A DNA stretch of 64,000 nucleotides from Bombilactobacillus bombi (GTDB lineage Bacteria; Bacillota; Bacilli; Lactobacillales; Lactobacillaceae). The notes beneath the pieces were generated by a model that was not told the DNA's origin, ran no database searches, and worked only from the letters and a program-made list of their open reading frames with translations. The position numbers were made by a program, and so were the translations under genes. This document shows, piece after piece, positions 1 to 8,584 of this stretch; the first letter of the stretch is position 1; the number at the start of each line of letters is the position of its first letter. The stretch is taken from NCBI RefSeq assembly GCF_964340835.1, contig NZ_OZ204251.1; one strand, given 5' to 3'.

Positions 1-896
1 TTCCCCAAGTACGATTTATATCGCAAAATAATTCTAATAAATTGAGCTCATCGGTTTTCTTAACTTGATTTATACGTTGCCCCCCAACACATAAAAACAA
101 GTCCAACTAAGTCAATTATTTATTAATTTAAAAATATATTTTGGTAATCAAACACTTCAATAATCAAAATAATAGAAATAATATTACCTTTTAAAATGAC
201 TCTCTAAGTGCAACAATCAAAATAGATGTATTTTTAAAACATGTATTTAATCTAAATGGTTTTAAATCAACCTCTTTACAAATGTCTTTGATATGGCTGA
301 AATATTAATAGGCGATGTATAAAGATTGATATTATCATCATCAAATATAATAAAATCAAAAAACATTATTTATAAGTACCACCTTCTCTTTACAATTAGT
401 TTAATGCTCAAAGTATTTACAAAGGGTATACTATTGCAACTAGAATTTAATGTCAACAATTTTTTTATTTATAATTCCCAACTTAATCATCTTTTAGTAG
501 CTAAAACAGCATTAACTTGATTTCAAAAAAATACTTTGATATTAAAAATATTGTAATTTTATTACTCTTAAATTAATCTCTTTTTCGCATTATATAACAC
601 TCTATAACGCTTGCATAAATACGATTTAAATATACCAATTTCAATTTTTTAGATGATTGTCTATTAATGATCAATAATAATTATTTTTTTAAGGAATTAA
701 TTTAATAATATTCCAATAGGAATTATCGCTTTTAGATATAAGATCAATAAATAGAAATTTGATAGAGCTTCAAACTATTTTTTCTAGTACGTTAGTGCTA
801 AATAGTAATTAAGAATTTACTAATAATATGTAAGTAAAAATTAGTTTTAATTGATTAATTTTTTGAATAAAAATAAATTTTGAAATTAATTTCAAC
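1..896. other. AT-rich region without a supportable gene
   Basis: About 900 bases of very AT-rich sequence with stop codons in every frame. The longest open frame starting with ATG is a 64-residue stretch at 326-520 with no recognisable motif and no good ribosome binding site. I see no tRNA, transposase remnant or repeat array. It may be a decayed intergenic region at the end of the rpsI transcription unit. Confidence 0.6.
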
Positions 897-928
897 AAAA
901 AAACACTCTCCAAAAATAGAGAGTGTTT
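897..928 (-). terminator. Intrinsic terminator after rpsI
   Basis: On the minus strand a 10-bp stem (AAACACTCTC paired with GAGAGTGTTT) with an 8-base loop is followed by a run of T. It lies about 20 bases after the rpsI stop codon and closes the ecf-truA-rplM-rpsI transcription unit. Confidence 0.92.
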
Positions 929-947
929 CAAATAAATCTGATATAAA

Positions 948-1340
948 TTAACGCTTGGAAAATTGTGAAGCTTTACGAGCCTTTTTCAAGCCTGGCTTCT
1001 TACGTTCTTTCATCCGTGGGTCACGAGTTAACATGCCTGCGCGCTTTAAAGGTCCACGAAAATCAGGATCAACTTCTAGTAATGCCCGTGCAATACCATG
1101 ACGAATAGCGCCAGCTTGACCAGCAAAACCGCCACCTTGAACATTAGCCAAAACATCATAACTATCTGTTGTTTCAGTAATATCTAGAGGTTGTTTCAAA
1201 TCTTGGATTAAACTTGCAGATGGGATGTAGTCTTTTGCATCCCGCTTATTAATAGTAACGTTACCTTTTCCAGGTACTAAACGGACACGAGCCACGGAAT
1301 CTTTACGACGGCCAGTTCCAGCATAAGATACTTGTGCCAA
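948..1340 (-). CDS. rpsI: 30S ribosomal protein S9
   Basis: S9 (uS9) of the small subunit; its C-terminal tail reaches the P-site tRNA. The 130-residue length is normal for the family. The N-terminus YAGTGRRKDSVARVRL, the GGGFAGQAGAIRHGIARAL core and the basic end (KKARKASQFSKR) are typical. The start codon is TTG, preceded by AAGGAGG at a good distance. The gene follows rplM by 13 bases and is the last gene of the unit, before a strong terminator. Identification is secure. Confidence 0.97.
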   Translation of the reverse strand: MAQVSYAGTGRRKDSVARVRLVPGKGNVTINKRDAKDYIPSASLIQDLKQPLDITETTDSYDVLANVQGGGFAGQAGAIRHGIARALLEVDPDFRGPLKRAGMLTRDPRMKERKKPGLKKARKASQFSKR

Positions 1341-1353
1341 ATTAATATCCTCC

Positions 1354-1797
1354 TTAAATCAACTTATTAATATCTAAAACTTCAGGTTGCTGAGCAGCAT
1401 TATTGTGCTCTGAGCCAGCATAAACGTGGAGCTTTTTAAATTGTTGACGACCAAGGGAATTCTTTGGCAGCATTCCCCGAATTGACATTTCAATTAATCT
1501 TTCTGGATTATCAGCCAGAATCTGTCCAGCAGATTTAACTTTTAAACCACCGGGATGATTACTGTGATGATAATAAAGCTTCTTAGAAGCCTTTTTACCA
1601 GTCAATTTAATTTTGTCAGCGTTAATAACGATAACATGGTCACCTGTATCAACGTTCGGGGTAAATGTTGGTTTATTTTTGCCACGTAAGATTGTAGCTA
1701 CAGCGGTTGATAGACGTCCTAAAACGACATCAGTTGCGTCAATAAGATACCATTTACGTTCAACTTCACTTGGTTTAGCTAATGGTGTTGTACGCAT
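1354..1797 (-). CDS. rplM: 50S ribosomal protein L13
   Basis: L13 (uL13) is an early-assembling large-subunit protein, here 147 residues, the usual length. Visible hallmarks are the start MRTTPLAKPSEVERKWYLID and the block RGMLPKNSLGRQQFKKLHVY. It starts with ATG after GGAGG. It has its own promoter overlapping the end of truA and an upstream RNA hairpin that matches the known L13 autoregulatory leader of Firmicutes, so L13 probably represses its own rplM-rpsI mRNA (inference from the leader family). Confidence 0.97.
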   Translation of the reverse strand: MRTTPLAKPSEVERKWYLIDATDVVLGRLSTAVATILRGKNKPTFTPNVDTGDHVIVINADKIKLTGKKASKKLYYHHSNHPGGLKVKSAGQILADNPERLIEMSIRGMLPKNSLGRQQFKKLHVYAGSEHNNAAQQPEVLDINKLI

Positions 1798-1821
1798 TTA
1801 ATTTCCTCCAATATCTGTGTC

Positions 1822-1868
1822 TGTTTACACACTCAATAAGTTTTCCGGGGCCTATCGTGGGGTAAACA
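1822..1868 (-). promoter_or_regulatory. L13-type ribosomal protein leader (rplM-rpsI)
   Basis: The rplM 5' leader can fold with the 7-bp outer stem TGTTTAC/GTAAACA enclosing a GC-rich internal segment (GATAGGCCCCGGAAAA). Position, size and the conserved inner segment fit the L13 leader family described in Firmicutes. The fold was made by eye. Confidence 0.75.
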
Positions 1869-1880
1869 ATACCATTTCTC

Positions 1881-1909
1881 AATATACTCCCATTATCGCC
1901 GTTAGTCAA
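1881..1909 (-). promoter_or_regulatory. Promoter of rplM-rpsI
   Basis: Minus-strand -35 TTGACT (1904-1909), 17-base spacer and -10 TATATT (1881-1886). The -35 box overlaps the last codons and stop of truA. Transcription would start near 1874, giving a leader of about 75 bases that contains the L13 hairpin. Confidence 0.85.
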
Positions 1910-2663
1910 CGGTATTAGCAGGATAAAAAACTTTTTTTAAATATAAACCACTAGCTGGTGCTGTTAGTCGCGCTTGTTGACGATCTTGAACATCATATAA
2001 GCGCAAAAAATCATGAACATCTCGCCGGCCATTACTAATTTCTAAAAGTGTCGCAACCATTATCCGCACCATATTGTACAAAAAACCATCCCCATGAAAG
2101 ATTAATCTAATTTCATGAGGATAGTTACTAGTATCTAAATCAGCAGTATAAATGGTTCTTACTTTATTTCGAATAACACTGCCACTAGCTTCAAAACTCG
2201 TAAAATTATGAGTGCCAACTACATCTTCTAAGGCTAGCTGTAATCTATTCAAGTCAACTTTAAACGGATAATGACCGGTGTATAACCGTAAAAATGGATC
2301 CGTATAGCGGCCTAAAGCCACCCGGTATTCATAAATTTTACTAACAGTATCAAATCGCGCGTTAAAATCATGGGCAGCCCAATTGCCATCGACAAATAAA
2401 ATATCACGTGGCATTAAACTATTAAGCGCTTTGACCATTTTATCTGCCGGAATATCTCCTGGATAATCAAAAGAAATTACTTGACCTAACGCATGGACTC
2501 CCGCATCTGTACGTCCTGAACCAATAACATCAACTACTTTGCCCTTGGTCATAGTAGTTAAAGCTTTTTCAATTGTTCCTTGAATAGTCAGCAATTTTGG
2601 CTGACGTTGAAATCCATGATAGCGCGTGCCATCATATTGAAGGGTCATTTTGTAGACTGTCAT
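1902..2663 (-). CDS. truA: tRNA pseudouridine(38-40) synthase TruA
   Basis: TruA converts U38, U39 and U40 of the tRNA anticodon arm to pseudouridine. The protein is 253 residues from the chosen ATG. The catalytic aspartate is in GSGRTDAGVHA at about residue 53. An open frame continues 27 codons upstream into ecfT, but the ATG at 2663 gives the usual family N-terminus (MTVYKMTLQYDGTRYHGFQR) and follows GGAG by a normal distance. The gene begins 5 bases after the ecfT stop, so it is translationally linked to the ECF transporter genes, the common arrangement in lactobacilli. Confidence 0.96.
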   Translation of the reverse strand: MTVYKMTLQYDGTRYHGFQRQPKLLTIQGTIEKALTTMTKGKVVDVIGSGRTDAGVHALGQVISFDYPGDIPADKMVKALNSLMPRDILFVDGNWAAHDFNARFDTVSKIYEYRVALGRYTDPFLRLYTGHYPFKVDLNRLQLALEDVVGTHNFTSFEASGSVIRNKVRTIYTADLDTSNYPHEIRLIFHGDGFLYNMVRIMVATLLEISNGRRDVHDFLRLYDVQDRQQARLTAPASGLYLKKVFYPANTVD

Positions 2664-2668
2664 TACAC

Positions 2669-3463
2669 TTAACTCCGTAAAATAATTAATAAAATCGTTA
2701 ATAAAACAAATATCATCATCACAAGTGAATCCGCAGAATTCCAATTTAACTGCCGATATTTGCTGCGGCCTTCACTGCCTTGATATCCGCGAGATTCCAT
2801 CGCAATAGATAAATCATAAGCAATATTAAAACTACTAACAAATAAAGGAATTAAAATTGGGACAATCGCCTTAATTTGCCGTAAAATATTGCCATCACCA
2901 AAATCGACTCCCCGAGCTCGTTGAGCATTCATGATTTTAGTAGTTTCATCTGATAAAAGTGGGATAAACTGCAAAGCAATCGACAACATCAAAGCAACTT
3001 CTTCCACAGGAAAATGAACCACTTTGAGTGGTTTTAAAATAGAGCCAATTGCATCCGCCATTTGCAAGGGAGTCGTTGTTATTGTCAATAAAGTGGAAAT
3101 AAATATAATTAACAAAAAACGCACAAAAATAAAAACTCCGTTTTTAATACTTAGAACTGATAGCGAAAAAATCCCCCATTGCCAAAATGGTTGCCCACCG
3201 GGAGTTAAAAAGATTTGTAAGGCGACTGTAAATAAAATCAAAAAAATCATTGGCCGTACGCCCTTAATAAAAAAGCGTAAAGATACTTGTGATAAAGTTA
3301 CTGCACCTAAAACAAAGATGCCTAACAATAAATAAGTTAACCAATTATTGGCTAAAAAAACAATTGCTACAAAAATAAAGGTTGCAATAAATTTACATCT
3401 TGGATCTAAACGATGAATCCACGAATTCCCTGGTAAATAACGCCCAATAATCATTTTACCCAT
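2669..3463 (-). CDS. ecfT: ECF transporter transmembrane protein EcfT
   Basis: Shared membrane scaffold of the energy-coupling factor vitamin/micronutrient transporters; it couples EcfA1-EcfA2 ATPases to interchangeable substrate-binding S proteins. It has 264 residues, several hydrophobic segments in the first half and C-terminal end, and the two coupling-helix motifs ARG (about 183-185) and SRG (about 224-226). The start overlaps the ecfA2 stop by 8 bases (ATGGGTAA) after a strong AGGAGG, so translation is coupled. No S-component gene is next to it, consistent with a shared group II ECF module. Confidence 0.95.
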   Translation of the reverse strand: MGKMIIGRYLPGNSWIHRLDPRCKFIATFIFVAIVFLANNWLTYLLLGIFVLGAVTLSQVSLRFFIKGVRPMIFLILFTVALQIFLTPGGQPFWQWGIFSLSVLSIKNGVFIFVRFLLIIFISTLLTITTTPLQMADAIGSILKPLKVVHFPVEEVALMLSIALQFIPLLSDETTKIMNAQRARGVDFGDGNILRQIKAIVPILIPLFVSSFNIAYDLSIAMESRGYQGSEGRSKYRQLNWNSADSLVMMIFVLLTILLIILRS

Positions 3464-4316
3464 GAGAGCCTCCTAATTGCGGCAACAACTGTTTTACTAA
3501 TTGTTCTTCAGTAATTGGCAAGCTATTAAATTCAAACCCCTTACGCTCTAATTCTCGCGCAAATTGCGTGCTTTCAGGTTGCAATAAATTATGCTTATTC
3601 AAAAATTCAGCATCATTGAAAATCACTTGTGGTGTATCATCACGGACTAGACGAGCTTGATCCATAACCAATACTTGTTGAGCGTATTGAGCCACATCTT
3701 CCATCTGATGAGAAATCAAAATAATAGTTGTACCTTCTTGATTTAATTGCGCAAATAGATCCATTAATTCTTTGTGTCCCCGCGGATCTAAACCAGCAGT
3801 AGGTTCATCTAAAATTAGTACTTCTGGTTGTGAAGCCAATACTCCTGCAATAGCGACACGCCGCATCTGTCCACCTGATAAATCAAAGGGCGATTTTTCT
3901 GCTATGCTAGTAGGAAGATGTACCAATTCTAACATTTGTAACGCAATTTTATGTGCTGTTGTCTCATCCATACCAAAATTTTGAGGTCCAAAACTAATAT
4001 CATCTAAAATAGTTTCTGCAAATAACTGTTGTTCTGGAAATTGAAAAACCATCCCTACTTTTTGTCGTAATGGTTTTAGATGTTTATTTTTAGTTTCTGG
4101 TGTAATAGTTCGATTGCCAATTTTGATTATCCCTTTAGTCGGCTTCAATAAAGCATTCATATGTTGAACCAGCGTTGATTTTCCACTTCCCGTTTGTCCA
4201 ATAATTGCTGTAAAACTACCTTCATTAATAGTAAAATTTACATCAGTTAACCCTTGATATGCTAAAGGTCCATCTGGTTGATAGATATGTGTTACATGTT
4301 CGAATGTAATTGCCAT
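3456..4316 (-). CDS. ecfA2: ECF transporter ATPase EcfA2
   Basis: Second ATP-binding subunit of the ECF core module, 286 residues. Motifs in order: Walker A GQTGSGKST, Q-loop FQFPEQQLF, signature LSGGQMRRV, Walker B VLILDEPTAGLD and H-loop ISHQ. The reading frame begins inside the end of ecfA1 (about 25 bases overlap) and its stop overlaps the ecfT start, so the three genes form one translationally coupled unit. The long C-terminal extension after the ABC core is typical of CbiO-type ATPases. Confidence 0.95.
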   Translation of the reverse strand: MAITFEHVTHIYQPDGPLAYQGLTDVNFTINEGSFTAIIGQTGSGKSTLVQHMNALLKPTKGIIKIGNRTITPETKNKHLKPLRQKVGMVFQFPEQQLFAETILDDISFGPQNFGMDETTAHKIALQMLELVHLPTSIAEKSPFDLSGGQMRRVAIAGVLASQPEVLILDEPTAGLDPRGHKELMDLFAQLNQEGTTIILISHQMEDVAQYAQQVLVMDQARLVRDDTPQVIFNDAEFLNKHNLLQPESTQFARELERKGFEFNSLPITEEQLVKQLLPQLGGSHG

Positions 4317-5128
4317 AATTCATCTGCCAATCCCTGTTTAGTTTGATATCTTGAAACTATTGGAATACCTGCAAGTTGCAGAGAGCGTTGTAATCGTTGC
4401 GTAAAAGGTAATTGAAGTCCCATCTGCTGGAGATCATCCAATTCATCAAATAATGCTGCTACTGTCGCTTTTTTTTGAATTTTGCCATGATTTAAAACCA
4501 CTACAGAATCTGCTTGTACAATTTCAGCCATATCATGTGTGATTGATAAAACTGTCACACCCAATTGCGCTTGCAAATCTTGTATAATCTTTAAAATATC
4601 GTGGCGGCCATTAGGATCTAGCATACTTGTCGATTCATCCATAATAATAATTTTAGGTTGCAAAGCGATAATTCCAGCAATTGCGACGCGTTGTTTTTGC
4701 CCACCTGACAAAGTTTGTGGAGATTTGTGGGCGAATTTTTGCATATGTACCTGAGCCAAAGCCCAAGCCACTCTTTTGAGCATCTGGCTACGTTTCATTC
4801 CGATATTTTCTAAGCCAAAAGCCACATCATCTTCGACAGTTGCACCAACAAATTGATGATCAGGATTTTGAAAGATAATTCCAATCTTTTTACGAATATG
4901 CCAAATTGTTGCTTCGGATAACACTTCGCCATCAATTTCAATTACACCAGAATCAGCAACTAAAATTCCATTTAAAAGTTTTGCTAAAGTACTTTTGCCA
5001 CTCCCATTTAAACCCACAATTGCTACCCATTCTCGTTCAGGTATATCTAAATTAATATTGTCTAAAGCTGGCTTATTGGCATTTTCATATGTAAAAGTAA
5101 CGTTTTTTAAAGATACTATTTGCTTCAT
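4292..5128 (-). CDS. ecfA1: ECF transporter ATPase EcfA1
   Basis: First ATP-binding subunit of the ECF core module, 278 residues from the ATG at 5128. Motifs: Walker A GLNGSGKST, Q-loop FQNPDHQFVG, signature LSGGQKQRV, Walker B IIIMDESTSMLDP and H-loop ITHDM. A GTG four codons upstream is possible, but the ATG has a GGTGGGA element just before it and gives the common MKQIVSLKNVTF start. It is the first gene of the ecfA1-ecfA2-ecfT-truA unit and is divergent from the DNA glycosylase gene. Confidence 0.94.
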   Translation of the reverse strand: MKQIVSLKNVTFTYENANKPALDNINLDIPEREWVAIVGLNGSGKSTLAKLLNGILVADSGVIEIDGEVLSEATIWHIRKKIGIIFQNPDHQFVGATVEDDVAFGLENIGMKRSQMLKRVAWALAQVHMQKFAHKSPQTLSGGQKQRVAIAGIIALQPKIIIMDESTSMLDPNGRHDILKIIQDLQAQLGVTVLSITHDMAEIVQADSVVVLNHGKIQKKATVAALFDELDDLQQMGLQLPFTQRLQRSLQLAGIPIVSRYQTKQGLADELWQLHSNM

Positions 5129-5159
5129 TAATCCCACCACAATTATAATAGTTTTCTAG

Positions 5160-5167
5160 AGTATAAT
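5160..5167. promoter_or_regulatory. Overlapping divergent -10 boxes between ecfA1 and the glycosylase gene
   Basis: The 68-base gap contains TATAAT on the plus strand (5162-5167) and TATACT on the minus strand (5160-5165), sharing the same bases. A second minus-strand TATAAT lies at 5142-5147 but is too close to the ecfA1 start. No strong -35 box is visible for either direction. Confidence 0.45.
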
Positions 5168-5196
5168 ATCATAGTCTCAAGTTAAGGAGTATTTAA

Positions 5197-5853
5197 ATGT
5201 CTATATTTGATCCAATCACCATCTTAACTCAAATATATCAATCAGAAATTAATAATTGGTGGATATATCCCAATCCCAACCGTATGCTCGTAGAAGCGAT
5301 TCTCATTCAACAGACTACCAGCAAAAATGTTATGAAAGCTAGCGCTCAGCTTCAAGCATTAGGAATCTTTAAAGCACCTTATAATCAAACTTGGTGGCGC
5401 ATTAGACAATTGAATACAAGTGAACTCGAACAAGCAATTTATTCTAGTGGATTTTATCGCATTAAGGCCAAGCGAATACAAAATTTTGCGGATTGGATAA
5501 TAAAATATGATTGTGATCTTAATCAAATCAAAAAATTATCTTTATCACAATTACGAAAAGAATTAAATGCAATTAATGGTATCGGTCCTGAAACTGCTGA
5601 TGTCATGATTTTATACGCCTTTGAACAACCCGTTTTTATTCCTGATACTTATTGTTTGAGACTATATCAACAATTAAAAATATTACCATCTAAAATCACT
5701 TACCGAACCGCGCAAAATTTTTTTGAAGGCCAGCCCGATATGACTTCGGATTATTTATTGGCACAACACTGGCATGCAGCGATTGATGAGTATGGTAAAC
5801 ATCCTCAAAAATTCCTCAATTCTAAATACAAAAAAATCATTCCCGAAAAGTAG
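5197..5853 (+). CDS. Endonuclease III-like (HhH-GPD) DNA glycosylase without iron-sulfur cluster
   Basis: A 218-residue helix-hairpin-helix GPD protein, probably a base-excision DNA glycosylase. The HhH motif is NGIGPETAD (about 127-135) and the catalytic aspartate is in VFIPDTYCLRL (Asp150). The lysine that gives endonuclease III its lyase activity is replaced by Glu132, so a monofunctional glycosylase is expected. The C-terminus (EYGKHPQKFLNSKYKK) lacks the four cysteines of the 4Fe-4S cluster. Length and these losses resemble the MagIII 3-methyladenine glycosylase type, but substrate is unproven. It starts with ATG after AAGGAG and lies opposite to its neighbours, splitting the ecf block from rplQ. 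Confidence 0.85.
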   Translation: MSIFDPITILTQIYQSEINNWWIYPNPNRMLVEAILIQQTTSKNVMKASAQLQALGIFKAPYNQTWWRIRQLNTSELEQAIYSSGFYRIKAKRIQNFADWIIKYDCDLNQIKKLSLSQLRKELNAINGIGPETADVMILYAFEQPVFIPDTYCLRLYQQLKILPSKITYRTAQNFFEGQPDMTSDYLLAQHWHAAIDEYGKHPQKFLNSKYKKIIPEK

Positions 5854-5925
5854 CGCAAAAGCATTAGAGCTAGACTTAGCTGTTAACCAACATCGTTACG
5901 CTCACTACAAATCGAAAGAATGATA

Positions 5926-5943
5926 TTTAAATAGCTATTTAAA
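5926..5943. repeat. 18-base perfect AT palindrome between glycosylase and rplQ 3' ends
   Basis: TTTAAATAGCTATTTAAA is a perfect inverted repeat 12 bases beyond the rplQ stop. It lacks a GC stem and U-tract, so it is at best a weak bidirectional terminator or an mRNA 3'-end hairpin. Confidence 0.5.
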
Positions 5944-5954
5944 ATAATCAAAAA

Positions 5955-6335
5955 TTATACTAATTCAATTATTGCCATTGGAGCAGCATCTCCACGTCTT
6001 GGAGCTGTCTTAAGAATACGTGTATATCCACCTTCGCGTTCTTTATAACGAGGTGCAATATCACTAAACAGCTTTTGTAAAGCTGATTGAATAACTACTG
6101 CATCATCTTCTTCGCTAATATTAGCAACTTCATTACGAACATAGCGAGCAGCTAAACGACGTGAATGCAAATCCCCACGCTTAGCTAAAGTGATCATTTT
6201 TTCAGCAGTTCTTCTTACTTCCTTAGCCCGTGTTTCAGTGGTAACAATCCGTTCATGAATAAAAAGATCGGTTGTTAAGTCACGTAACATTGCTTTACGG
6301 ATATCAGAAGCGCGTCCTAGCTTACGATAACTCAT
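5955..6335 (-). CDS. rplQ: 50S ribosomal protein L17
   Basis: L17 (bL17), 126 residues, located near the peptide exit tunnel. The start MSYRKLGRASDIRKAMLRDL, the motif HERIVTTETRAKEVRR and the C-terminal RILKTAPRRGDAAPMAIIEL are standard. It is the last gene of the ribosomal superoperon and follows rpoA by about 20 bases, the usual Firmicutes order. Confidence 0.97.
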   Translation of the reverse strand: MSYRKLGRASDIRKAMLRDLTTDLFIHERIVTTETRAKEVRRTAEKMITLAKRGDLHSRRLAARYVRNEVANISEEDDAVVIQSALQKLFSDIAPRYKEREGGYTRILKTAPRRGDAAPMAIIELV

Positions 6336-6356
6336 TGTTTTGCCTCCTTATTACAC

Positions 6357-7292
6357 TTAATCATCTTGACGTAGTGAAAGACCTAGTTTGTCTAATTTTT
6401 CTTTGACTTCTTCTAATGACTTACGTCCGAGGTTTCTCACTTTCATCATATCTGATTCAGTTTTATCAGTTAATTCTTGAACTGTATTAATACCAGCCCG
6501 CTTCAAACAATTATATGAACGTACAGATAAATCTAGTTCCTCGATGGTCATCTCAAGCTTCTTCTCTTTGCGAGTTTCTTCTTTTTCGATCATCATATCC
6601 GCATTTTTAGCTTCATCAGTTAACTCAACAAAAATAGTTAAATGCTCAGTCAAAACTTTTGCCGCTAAACTAATTGCTTCACGTGGGTCAATTGAGCCAT
6701 TGGTCCAAACGTCCAGAGTTAATTTATCGAAATCGTTACGTTTCCCTACTCGAGTATGTTCAACTTGATAGTTGACACGAGAAACGGGGGTAAAAATTGA
6801 ATCTACAGGTAAAACACCAATTGGGGTATCATCATTTTTGTTTTGTTCTGCAGGTGTATAGCCACGACCAGTTTTAACAGTCATTTGCATATGAAAATGA
6901 CCACCATCTGCAACAGAACAAATATACTGATCAGGATCTAGAATTTCTAAATCAGCATCTGTTTCAATATCTGCTGCAGTAACTTGCTTAGGACCATCAA
7001 CATTAATTTCAACTATTTTTTCATCTGTGTGTAACTTTAATGAAAGTTTCTTAACATTTAAAACAATTTCAGTTACATCTTCTAAGACACCGTCAATAGT
7101 TGAAAATTCATGTAAAACACCATCAATCTGAATATCAGAAACTGCCGTTCCTGGAAGAGATGATAACAAAACGCGGCGTAATGAATTGCCTAAAGTGGTG
7201 CCATAACCACGTTCGAGTGGTTCGATGACATACTTGCCATAATTATCTGATTCATCAATTTTTGTGATAACCGGTTTTTCGAATTCAATCAT
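6357..7292 (-). CDS. rpoA: DNA-directed RNA polymerase subunit alpha
   Basis: Alpha subunit of RNA polymerase, 311 residues, slightly short but in range. The N-terminal assembly domain shows MIEFEKPVITKIDE and LERGYGTTLGNSLRRVLLSS. A charged linker (about 225-245) leads to the C-terminal domain with helix-hairpin-helix segments LSVRSYNCLKRAGINTVQEL and KVRNLGRKSLEEVKEKL, which contacts UP elements and activators. Normal position between rpsK and rplQ. Confidence 0.97.
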   Translation of the reverse strand: MIEFEKPVITKIDESDNYGKYVIEPLERGYGTTLGNSLRRVLLSSLPGTAVSDIQIDGVLHEFSTIDGVLEDVTEIVLNVKKLSLKLHTDEKIVEINVDGPKQVTAADIETDADLEILDPDQYICSVADGGHFHMQMTVKTGRGYTPAEQNKNDDTPIGVLPVDSIFTPVSRVNYQVEHTRVGKRNDFDKLTLDVWTNGSIDPREAISLAAKVLTEHLTIFVELTDEAKNADMMIEKEETRKEKKLEMTIEELDLSVRSYNCLKRAGINTVQELTDKTESDMMKVRNLGRKSLEEVKEKLDKLGLSLRQDD

Positions 7293-7361
7293 TATTTATG
7301 TTTTGCCCCTTTCAACAACGATTTTTAGCAACAAAAAAAATTTCTCTGCTCAAGGTCAAAA

Positions 7362-7751
7362 CTATACTCTACGACGCTTTGGAGGACGTGATCCATTATG
7401 TGGCACTGGAGTAACATCTCTAATAGCGGTAACTTCTAAACCAGTTGTTTGTAAGGAACGAATAGCAGCTTCACGACCAGAACCAGGACCTTTAACAGCA
7501 ACTTCAACTGTTTTCATACCTTGTTCCATTGATTCCTTTGCAGCTGCTTCACCAGCCATTTGTGCTGCAAATGGTGTTGACTTACGGCTTCCTTTAAAAC
7601 CTAATGCTCCAGCTGAAGACCAGGAAATTGCATTTCCATGAACATCAGTGATCATTACGATTGTATTGTTGAAAGTAGAATGAATATGAGCAATTCCCGC
7701 TTCAACATGTTTCTTAACACGACGCTTACGCGTTGTCTTCTTGTTTGCCAT
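7362..7751 (-). CDS. rpsK: 30S ribosomal protein S11
   Basis: S11 (uS11), 129 residues, part of the small-subunit platform near the E site. Diagnostic segments are the HIHSTFNNTIVMITDVHGN block, GSGREAAIRSLQ and the end DVTPVPHNGSRPPKRRRV. It lies between rpsM and rpoA, as in other Firmicutes. Confidence 0.97.
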   Translation of the reverse strand: MANKKTTRKRRVKKHVEAGIAHIHSTFNNTIVMITDVHGNAISWSSAGALGFKGSRKSTPFAAQMAGEAAAKESMEQGMKTVEVAVKGPGSGREAAIRSLQTTGLEVTAIRDVTPVPHNGSRPPKRRRV

Positions 7752-7772
7752 GTGCTTACCTCCTATCTCTAA

Positions 7773-8138
7773 CTATTTCTTTTTACCAGCGATGCTAGTT
7801 TTTTTGCCCTTACGTGTACGAGCATTGTTTTTGGTATTTTGTCCACGAACTGGTAAACCACGACGATGACGCATGCCTCGATAAGAACCAATTTCTTGTA
7901 GACGTTTAATATTCATGCTAATTTCACGGCGTAAGTCACCTTCAACTTTAACGCTGTCGACTTCTGCACGAATTTTTTCTTCTTGATCTGGTGTCAAATC
8001 ACGTGTACGAACATCTTCGGATACACCGGCATTTTGCAAAATTTTCTGTGCAGTTGTGTTGCCAATGCCATAAATGTAGGTAAGCGCAATAACAATTCGT
8101 TTATCACGAGGTAAGTCTACACCTGCAATACGTGCCAT
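7773..8138 (-). CDS. rpsM: 30S ribosomal protein S13
   Basis: S13 (uS13), 121 residues, contacts the P-site tRNA and bridges to the large subunit. The start MARIAGVDLPRDKRIVIALT, the HhH-like YIYGIGNTTAQKIL and the basic tail (RGQNTKNNARTRKGKKTS) identify it. It sits between rpmJ and rpsK. Confidence 0.97.
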   Translation of the reverse strand: MARIAGVDLPRDKRIVIALTYIYGIGNTTAQKILQNAGVSEDVRTRDLTPDQEEKIRAEVDSVKVEGDLRREISMNIKRLQEIGSYRGMRHRRGLPVRGQNTKNNARTRKGKKTSIAGKKK

Positions 8139-8158
8139 ATGTTATTAACCTCCTTTTA

Positions 8159-8275
8159 TTAACCTTGTCTTTGTTTATGTTTTGGATCAGCTGAACATAT
8201 AATCATTACGCGACCCTTGCGTTTAATAACTTTGCAATGTTCACACATTGGTTTAACTGATGGTCTTACTTTCAT
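8159..8275 (-). CDS. rpmJ: 50S ribosomal protein L36
   Basis: L36 (bL36), 38 residues. Translation by hand from the ATG at 8275 gives MKVRPSVKPMCEHCKVIKRK and continues to a TAA at 8159. The zinc ribbon ligands are Cys11, Cys14, Cys27 and His33, so this is the zinc-binding form. Position between infA and rpsM is conserved in Firmicutes. Confidence 0.96.
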   Translation of the reverse strand: MKVRPSVKPMCEHCKVIKRKGRVMIICSADPKHKQRQG

Positions 8276-8326
8276 ATTAAATCCTCCCATCTATAAATGA
8301 CGGATCTCTTTTTTGTACTAACACTA

Positions 8327-8545
8327 TTATCTGAAACGGTAAGTGATACGTCCCTTAGTCAAATCATATGGTGACAATTCAACAGTAACTTTATCACCAG
8401 GCAAAATACGAATATAATGCATTCTAATCTTTCCTGAAACATGTGCCAATATTGTCGCACCATTTTCTAATTTAACTTTGAACATTGCATTTGGCAAAGT
8501 ATCAGAAACAGTTCCCTCAACTTCGATTACATCATCTTTAGCCAA
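8327..8545 (-). CDS. infA: Translation initiation factor IF-1
   Basis: IF-1 binds the ribosomal A site during initiation; a single OB-fold of 72 residues. The frame is open upstream for 36 more codons, but only the TTG at 8545 gives the exact family N-terminus (M-AKDDVIEVEGTV) and length, and it is preceded by GAGGAGGA at the right distance. The rest (RILPGDKVTVELSPYDLTKG) is typical. It has its own promoter in the 111-base gap after adk and a hairpin in the short leader. Confidence 0.95.
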   Translation of the reverse strand: MAKDDVIEVEGTVSDTLPNAMFKVKLENGATILAHVSGKIRMHYIRILPGDKVTVELSPYDLTKGRITYRFR

Positions 8546-8584
8546 AAAAGTATCCTCCTCCTCGTTTCCCTCTGAACACAAAAA

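Noticed and set aside
1..95. Open frame on the minus strand running off the left edge, about 30 codons without a stop
   Set aside because: Too short to judge, no good start and no family resemblance; could be the beginning of a gene outside the window but cannot be supported.
326..520. 64-residue open frame in the AT-rich left end
   Set aside because: No recognisable domain, low-complexity composition and no convincing ribosome binding site; expected by chance in such AT-rich DNA.
2664..2744. Upstream extension of truA
   Set aside because: It overlaps ecfT, has no family similarity, and the ATG at 2663 has a proper ribosome binding site.
5926..5943. AT palindrome as a strong terminator
   Set aside because: No G-C pairs beyond the centre and no U-tract, so efficient intrinsic termination is unlikely.
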